Part shown: in pieces, positions 59,069 through 64,000 of the stretch
How positions within the stretch are numbered: position 1 is the first letter of the stretch
How the letters are laid out: each line of letters opens with the position of its first letter
Assembly: GCF_900589395.1 (NCBI RefSeq)
Contig: NZ_UUIS01000048.1
Location: 1 to 64,000, forward strand
Reading direction: 5' to 3'
Origin: Pseudomonas viridiflava
GTDB taxonomy: Bacteria; Pseudomonadota; Gammaproteobacteria; Pseudomonadales; Pseudomonadaceae
DNA length: 64,000 nt
Notes under the pieces: model-generated
Told to the model about the DNA's origin: nothing
The model's database searches: none
What the model saw: only the letters and a program-made list of their open reading frames with translations
Program-made: the position numbers and the translations under genes

Positions 59069-60406
59069 ATGAACCCTAGCGCAACTCAATCCATCCACGA
59101 TGTCATTGGCGTGGGCTTTGGCCCGTCGAACCTGGCCCTGGCCATTGCTCTTGAAGAACTGGCCGCCAGCAGCGGCAAGACCTTGAACACGCTCTACATC
59201 GACAAGCAGCAGCATTACCGTTGGCATGGCGATACGCTGGCCAGCCAGAGCGAACTGCAGATTTCCTTTCTCAAGGACCTGGTGTCGATGCGCACCCCGA
59301 CCAGCCCTTACAGCTTCGTCAACTACCTGAAAGAACAAAACCGGCTGATCGACTTTATCAACCTGGGCACCTTTTACCCCTGCCGCATGGAATTCAATGA
59401 TTACCTGAGGTGGGTCGCCGAGCATTTTGCCGAGCAGGCGGTGTACGGTGAAGAAGTGTTACGGATCGAGCCTTGCGTCAGCGCCGGCCATGTCGAGCAC
59501 TTCCGGCTGATCTCCCGGGACCCCAAAGGAAAGGAGCATGCACGCAACACACGCTCGGTCGTGATCAGCACCGGCGGCTCGCCGAAAATCCCGGAACGCT
59601 TCAAGCCATTCAGAAATGATCCGCGGGTCTTTCACCATTCCCAGTACTTGAGCAGTGTGCAGAAACTGCCATGCACCCAAGGCAAACCGATGCGCATCGC
59701 GATTGTCGGCTCCGGGCAAAGTGCCGCCGAAGCGTTCATCGACCTGCATGACAGCTACCCCTCGGTGAAGGTCGACATGATTTTCCGCTCCTCGGCGCTC
59801 AAGCCTGCCGATGACACCCCCTTCGTCAATGAAATCTTTGCCCCGGATGCGACCGACCTGATGTTCAATCAGTCCGAGCAGGCCCGGCGCGCCATGATTG
59901 ATGAGTACCACAACACCAATTATTCCGTGGTAGACGCCAACCTGATCGAACGCATCTATGCCGTGCTCTACCGCCAGAAAGTTGCGCATCAATTTCGACA
60001 CAGCGTGCTGTGCCGACAGCATATCGATGAGGCCGTCGACACCCCCGAGGGCATCGAGCTGACCCTGCGCGACCTGGCCACAGGCGAACAGCGCACGCAC
60101 CGTTATGACGCTGTGGTATTGGCGACCGGCTACGAGCGTAATTCGCATCGCGACTTGCTGGCACCGCTGAACGGCTACCTGCACGATTGCCAGGTCGATC
60201 GCAATTACCAGGCCCTGTCGTCACCGGACATGAAAGCGTCCATCTTCCTGCAAGGCTTCTGCGAGACAACCCACGGCCTGAGCGACACGTTGCTCTCCGT
60301 ACTGCCTGTTCGAAGCCAGGAAATCGGTAACGCCCTCTATAACGCCCTGGCCCGGCAAGCATCCTCCCTGCAGGCGGCTGCAATCCCCTCGTTGGCGACT
60401 ATGTAA
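59069..60406 (+). CDS. pvdA: L-ornithine N5-monooxygenase PvdA
   Basis: The protein has 445 residues. It has an FAD site 'DVIGVGFGPSNLALAIALEE', 'QISFLKDLVSMRTPTSPYSF', an NADPH site 'RIAIVGSGQSAAEAFIDLHD' and the substrate-side motif 'YDAVVLATGYERNSHRDLLA', all as in the PvdA/SidA family. It hydroxylates ornithine to N5-hydroxyornithine, the substrate of PvdF and PvdYII. Cytosolic, in the same direction as pvdE. Confidence 0.96.
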   Translation: MNPSATQSIHDVIGVGFGPSNLALAIALEELAASSGKTLNTLYIDKQQHYRWHGDTLASQSELQISFLKDLVSMRTPTSPYSFVNYLKEQNRLIDFINLGTFYPCRMEFNDYLRWVAEHFAEQAVYGEEVLRIEPCVSAGHVEHFRLISRDPKGKEHARNTRSVVISTGGSPKIPERFKPFRNDPRVFHHSQYLSSVQKLPCTQGKPMRIAIVGSGQSAAEAFIDLHDSYPSVKVDMIFRSSALKPADDTPFVNEIFAPDATDLMFNQSEQARRAMIDEYHNTNYSVVDANLIERIYAVLYRQKVAHQFRHSVLCRQHIDEAVDTPEGIELTLRDLATGEQRTHRYDAVVLATGYERNSHRDLLAPLNGYLHDCQVDRNYQALSSPDMKASIFLQGFCETTHGLSDTLLSVLPVRSQEIGNALYNALARQASSLQAAAIPSLATM

Positions 60407-60502
60407 CAAACAGGGAGGGTCGATAGACCTGACCCTCCAGGATTGCCCGATCATGATCGTTCACCCTCCAGAGACATACATGGCGACCCAGGATACTCAT
60501 CC

Positions 60503-62155
60503 ATGACCCAGCCCACGCGCGCCACCTTCAAAGAATTGTCATCCCTGTTAAAACCCTTCCGCCTGATCGTCATCGTCGCGATCACGCTGGGGGTGGTGGG
60601 CGGCATTACAGTGACCAGCCTGCTGGCGACCATCAACAACGCCTTGCATGCCGAGGCAGGAATGAGCAGAGGCGTCGCCCTGACCTTTGGCGGCTTATGC
60701 CTGATTGCGCTGGCAAGCGCGATCTGTTCGGACATCGGCACCAACTATGTCGGGCAGCACATCATTGCCAAGCTACGCAAGGAACTGGGCGAAAAGGTGC
60801 TGTCTGCACCCATTGCGCAAATCGAGCGCTACAAAAGCCATCGGCTCATTCCGATCCTGACCCAGGACGTCGATACGATCAGTGACTTCGCGTTTGATTT
60901 CTCGCCCCTGGCCATTTCGATGACCGTAACGCTGGGGTGCATGGGGTACCTGGCAATGCTTTCCTGGCCGCTCTTTCTGATCATGGTGGTGGCTGTGGTG
61001 ATCGGAACGGCTGCCCAGTACCTGGCACGGGGCAAAGGCATCAAGGGCTTTTACGCCGCCCGCGACATGGAAGATGAATTGCAGAAGCATTATTCCTCGA
61101 TCGCCAGCGGGGCCAAGGAGTTGCGCATCCATCGCCCGCGGCGCTACCGCCTCAATACACACCGGATCCAGACGACCGTGGACCGGATCTGCGCACTGCA
61201 AATCCGATCATTCAATATTTTCGTGGTGGCGAAGACCTTCGGCTCCATGCTGTTTTTCGTGGTCATCGGCCTGGCACTGGGTTTCCAGGCCTATTGGCCG
61301 AATGCCGACAAATCGGTCATGAGCGGTTTTGTCCTCATTCTGTTATTCATGAAAGGCCCTCTGGAGCATGTGCTCAGCACCCTGCCCCTGCTGAGCCGGG
61401 CGCAGATTGCCTTGCGCCGCATCAGTGAACTCTCTGAACAGTTTTCTTCGCCCGAACCCCATTTGTTGCTCAATGACGCCGGTGCACCGTCGCACACCGT
61501 CGTGCAACGACTGGAACTGAAGAACGTGCACTATCAGTTTCCGGCACAACCGGGCGTTGAGACGTTTCATTTGGGGCCTGTGAATCTTTCCATAGGCCAA
61601 GGCGAGATTGTCTTCATCGTGGGAGAGAACGGGGGCGGCAAGACCACACTGATCAAGCTTCTCCTGGGCCTCTATACACCCGCACAAGGCGAGGTCCGTC
61701 TCAATGGCCAGGCTGTCAGCGCTGAAAACCGCGACGACTATCGCCAGTTGTTCACCACCATTTTTGCCGATTACTACCTGTTCGATGAGTTGGTGCAAGG
61801 CGACCAGGACATCCCGGACTCGGCTCGCCATTATCTGGAGCGCCTTGAAATAGCCCACAAGGTGAGTATCCAGAACGGCGCGTTCAGCACCACCGACCTG
61901 TCGACCGGCCAGCGCAAACGCCTGGCACTGGTCAATGCCTGGCTTGAAGAGCGCCCCGTGCTGGTGTTCGACGAATGGGCCGCCGACCAGGACCCTGCGT
62001 TTCGCCGGATTTTCTATACCGAGCTGCTGCCCGATTTGAAGCGCCAGGGCAAGACGATCATTGTCATCAGCCACGACGATCGCTATTTCGAGGTGGCCGA
62101 CCAATTGGTGAGGCTGGAGGCGGGGCAATGCGTCACTGACTTGCAACCGGCCTGA
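60503..62155 (+). CDS. pvdE: Pyoverdine precursor ABC exporter PvdE
   Basis: The protein is 550 residues from ATG 60503; the frame is open 20 codons upstream. The N-terminal membrane domain has about six helices ('LIVIVAITLGVVGGITVTSL', 'PLFLIMVVAVVIGTAAQYLA', 'LFFVVIGLALGFQAYW'). The C-terminal ATPase has Walker A 'VGENGGGKTTLIKLLL', signature 'DLSTGQRKRLALVNAWL' and Walker B 'PVLVFDEWAADQDP'. This is the cyclic-peptide exporter (SyrD/PvdE) type, which moves ferribactin to the periplasm for maturation. Confidence 0.94.
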   Translation: MTQPTRATFKELSSLLKPFRLIVIVAITLGVVGGITVTSLLATINNALHAEAGMSRGVALTFGGLCLIALASAICSDIGTNYVGQHIIAKLRKELGEKVLSAPIAQIERYKSHRLIPILTQDVDTISDFAFDFSPLAISMTVTLGCMGYLAMLSWPLFLIMVVAVVIGTAAQYLARGKGIKGFYAARDMEDELQKHYSSIASGAKELRIHRPRRYRLNTHRIQTTVDRICALQIRSFNIFVVAKTFGSMLFFVVIGLALGFQAYWPNADKSVMSGFVLILLFMKGPLEHVLSTLPLLSRAQIALRRISELSEQFSSPEPHLLLNDAGAPSHTVVQRLELKNVHYQFPAQPGVETFHLGPVNLSIGQGEIVFIVGENGGGKTTLIKLLLGLYTPAQGEVRLNGQAVSAENRDDYRQLFTTIFADYYLFDELVQGDQDIPDSARHYLERLEIAHKVSIQNGAFSTTDLSTGQRKRLALVNAWLEERPVLVFDEWAADQDPAFRRIFYTELLPDLKRQGKTIIVISHDDRYFEVADQLVRLEAGQCVTDLQPA

Positions 62156-62218
62156 AAATAAAGGTTCCGGTTTTCCGGCACCCCGCGTTTCTTTTTCAAG
62201 CGGCCACAACGCAACTGC

Positions 62219-62239
62219 AAATCATAAGAAAAATCATTA
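62219..62239. promoter_or_regulatory. Candidate Fur box upstream of fpvA
   Basis: AATCATAAGAAAAATCATTA, with ATCAT/ATGAT-type triplets, resembles a Fur site and lies about 40-60 bp upstream of the receptor start. Several bases differ from the 19-bp consensus. Confidence 0.4.
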
Positions 62240-62278
62240 GCCAACCTTAATACTTGCGACTTCAAAGAGTCTTCGTCT

Positions 62279-64000
62279 ATGTCTCTACCGTTCATGGTCC
62301 ATCCCCTTGCCAAAGCGCTCATGGTCGGGCACCTGCTCAGGACCAGGCCATTTGTGTCCACCCTGGGTTCAGCGCTGGTCATGACGTTCTCGGCGCACGT
62401 CCAGGCCCAGGACATCAATTTCGACATCGCCTCCCAACCTCTTGCCTCGGCCCTGCAACAACTGGGTCAGCAGGCGGATGTGCAGGTGCTTTATAACCCC
62501 GAAAGCATTCAGGGCAAGCACAGCGCTGCACTGCGTGGACAGTATTCGGTGGCCAGTGGTATTGCGAACCTGCTGCGTGGGACCGGCATCGCCTATACCC
62601 TTCAAGGCAATATCGTGACGCTCAATACGCCCAGCGCTTCCAGCGCCATGGAGCTGGGCGCGACCAGCATCACGGGCACAGGCATCACCACCGCGGCGAC
62701 TGAAAATACAGGGTCCTATACCCCTTCGCGACCTTCCAGCACCGCCACCAAGCTGGGCCTGAGCGTCAAGGAGACCCCTCAGTCGGTCAGTGTCATTACG
62801 CGCCAGCGCATGGATGACCAGAAACTCTCGACCCTGACCGATGTGCTGGAAGCGACAGTGGGCGTGAGCACATTCAACCAGGGCATTGGTACCGATCTTG
62901 ACCAGCCTTACTCTCGCGGCTTCCTGATTTCCAACTACCTGGTCGATGGCTTGCCACGCTCGGCGTCAAAAATGTACAGCCTGCAATCATCGACAGCCCT
63001 TTACGACCGGGTCGAAGTGGTGCGCGGCGCCACGGGATTGATGAGCGGCATGGGCAGCCCGGGTGCCGCGATCAACCTGGTGCGCAAACGGCCTACGGCA
63101 CAGAATCAGGCCAGCATCAGTGCAGAAGCCGGCAGTTGGGATCATTACGGGCTCGGAACGGACCTTTCAGGCCCACTCAATGAAACCGGCACTGTGCGCA
63201 GCAGGCTGGTGCTCGATTACAAAGACAAGAACAGCTGGCTGGACCGTTATGAAAGTCATTCGAGCCTGGCCTACAGTGTGACGGAGTTCGACCTCAGTGA
63301 TCGCACGCTCTTGAGCGTAGGCTTGAGCCACCAGAGCAATGACAACGAGTCCCCCATGCGCAGTGGCGTGCCGTTGTTCTATAACGATAACTACCGCAAT
63401 GGCACGCGCATCAACCTGCCACGCTCGTACAACAACGCCCCGGACTGGTCGTATTACGACACCAAGCAAAGCACGGTATTCACGTCCCTGGATCACCAGT
63501 TCGACAATGGCTGGAACGCCAAGGTCGAGCTCAGCCACTCGCGCTCGGAACAGGATGCCATTTCCTACTACCAGTATGGCTCCATCGATGCCGCGACTGG
63601 ACTTGGCAGCAGCATTGCCCCCGCCAAATGGGAGCAGACCGACAAGCAGAACAGTCTGGATGCGTACCTGACAGGTCCCTTCACGTTCATGGGGCGCGAG
63701 CATGAACTGGTCGCCGGCGTGGCCCTGTCGCGCATCGACAGCAAGTCCAATAACTACAACTGGCTTTACACATGGAACAGCGATTACATCGGCACCCTGG
63801 GTGACGTCTGGGCATGGGACGGCAGCGGCGCCAACCGCCCGGACTTCAGCAGGACAGGCAAGACTGACACTGAAGAAACCCAATACAGCGCTTACCTGAC
63901 CTCCCGGTTCAACCTGACCGATTCGACCCACCTGATCGCAGGTTCGCGTGTGATCGACTGGAAACGCACGGCAGACACCACGTCTTCGGCCGGGGCGCGC
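62279..64000 (+). CDS. fpvA: TonB-dependent ferripyoverdine receptor FpvA-like (N-terminal 574 codons, runs off the window)
   Basis: ATG 62279 opens a frame that is unbroken to the window end. A signal segment (STLGSALVMTFSAHVQA) is followed by an STN signalling domain ('INFDIASQPLASALQQLGQQ', 'GIANLLRGTGIAYTLQGNIV'), a TonB-box-like stretch near 'MELGATSITGTG', the plug ('KETPQSVSVITRQRMDDQKL', 'YDRVEVVRGATGLMSGMGSP', 'GAAINLVRKRPTA') and the first barrel strands. The STN domain marks a transducing receptor that signals through FpvR to FpvI. The position after pvdE is that of fpvA in many pvd loci. Internal ATGs at 62294 and 62321 are alternative starts. The C-terminus is outside the window. 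Confidence 0.93.
   Translation, partial: MSLPFMVHPLAKALMVGHLLRTRPFVSTLGSALVMTFSAHVQAQDINFDIASQPLASALQQLGQQADVQVLYNPESIQGKHSAALRGQYSVASGIANLLRGTGIAYTLQGNIVTLNTPSASSAMELGATSITGTGITTAATENTGSYTPSRPSSTATKLGLSVKETPQSVSVITRQRMDDQKLSTLTDVLEATVGVSTFNQGIGTDLDQPYSRGFLISNYLVDGLPRSASKMYSLQSSTALYDRVEVVRGATGLMSGMGSPGAAINLVRKRPTAQNQASISAEAGSWDHYGLGTDLSGPLNETGTVRSRLVLDYKDKNSWLDRYESHSSLAYSVTEFDLSDRTLLSVGLSHQSNDNESPMRSGVPLFYNDNYRNGTRINLPRSYNNAPDWSYYDTKQSTVFTSLDHQFDNGWNAKVELSHSRSEQDAISYYQYGSIDAATGLGSSIAPAKWEQTDKQNSLDAYLTGPFTFMGREHELVAGVALSRIDSKSNNYNWLYTWNSDYIGTLGDVWAWDGSGANRPDFSRTGKTDTEETQYSAYLTSRFNLTDSTHLIAGSRVIDWKRTADTTSSAGAR

Overview
The window looks like a chromosomal segment of a fluorescent Pseudomonas (P. 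fluorescens/P. putida lineage in the broad sense). The reasons are a pyoverdine locus (pvdQ, fpvI/fpvR, pvdP, pvdM, pvdO, pvdYII, pvdF, pvdA, pvdE and the start of fpvA), azurin, an OprD-type porin scar, RutR-controlled pyrimidine catabolism, and many palindromic intergenic repeats of the Pseudomonas REP style. From about 14 kb onward the genes are GC-rich, densely packed and mostly intact. No rRNA, tRNA or CRISPR array was seen.

Layout. 1-14.3 kb is an accessory, decaying region. It starts with the end of an IS66-type element inserted in an IS3-type transposase, followed by a HEPN-like protein, a broken 3' piece of umuC/rulB, an HNH protein, an exonuclease-VII-like gene with several frameshifts, two genes cut by in-frame TGA codons, a PD-(D/E)XK/DUF2075 helicase, a JAB-domain protein, a glyoxalase-like protein and a frameshifted uracil-glycosylase-like gene. 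14.4-16.7 kb has a HWE-type histidine kinase, a GNAT acetyltransferase and a 113-bp tandem repeat. 16.7-20.8 kb is an aldoxime-nitrile module: AraC regulator, nitrilase, aldoxime dehydratase and an outer-membrane protein. 21.2-26.9 kb is one 1915-residue helicase-nuclease. 27.2-32.8 kb is a Tsx-like porin and a four-gene BMP-type nucleoside/nucleobase ABC transporter. 34.1-39.7 kb is rutR and rutABCDF plus a ydfG-like reductase. 39.8-45.2 kb holds two uncharacterised genes, a minisatellite, the carboxy(nor)spermidine genes and an oprD scar. 45.6-64 kb is the pyoverdine locus.

How the parts fit. In the pyoverdine block, PvdA, PvdF and PvdYII make hydroxamate side chains, PvdE exports the peptide, PvdQ, PvdP, PvdM and PvdO mature it in the periplasm, and FpvA/FpvI/FpvR take up the ferric form and signal. 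I found TAAAT-N16-CGT (PvdS 'iron-starvation box') promoters by eye in front of pvdQ, pvdP, pvdM, pvdF and pvdA, and near-matches in front of azurin and a cupin/SCP2 protein, which would bring these two genes into the siderophore regulon. In the pyrimidine block, a perfect GACCA-N2-TGGTC site lies between rutR and rutA and a one-mismatch copy lies upstream of the BMP transporter. Because rutG is absent from the rut cluster, the BMP transporter is the natural candidate for uracil or pyrimidine uptake, and YdfG for the missing RutE step.

Five copies of a modular palindromic element with a variable number of internal units sit only between genes; this is the most unusual non-coding structure here.
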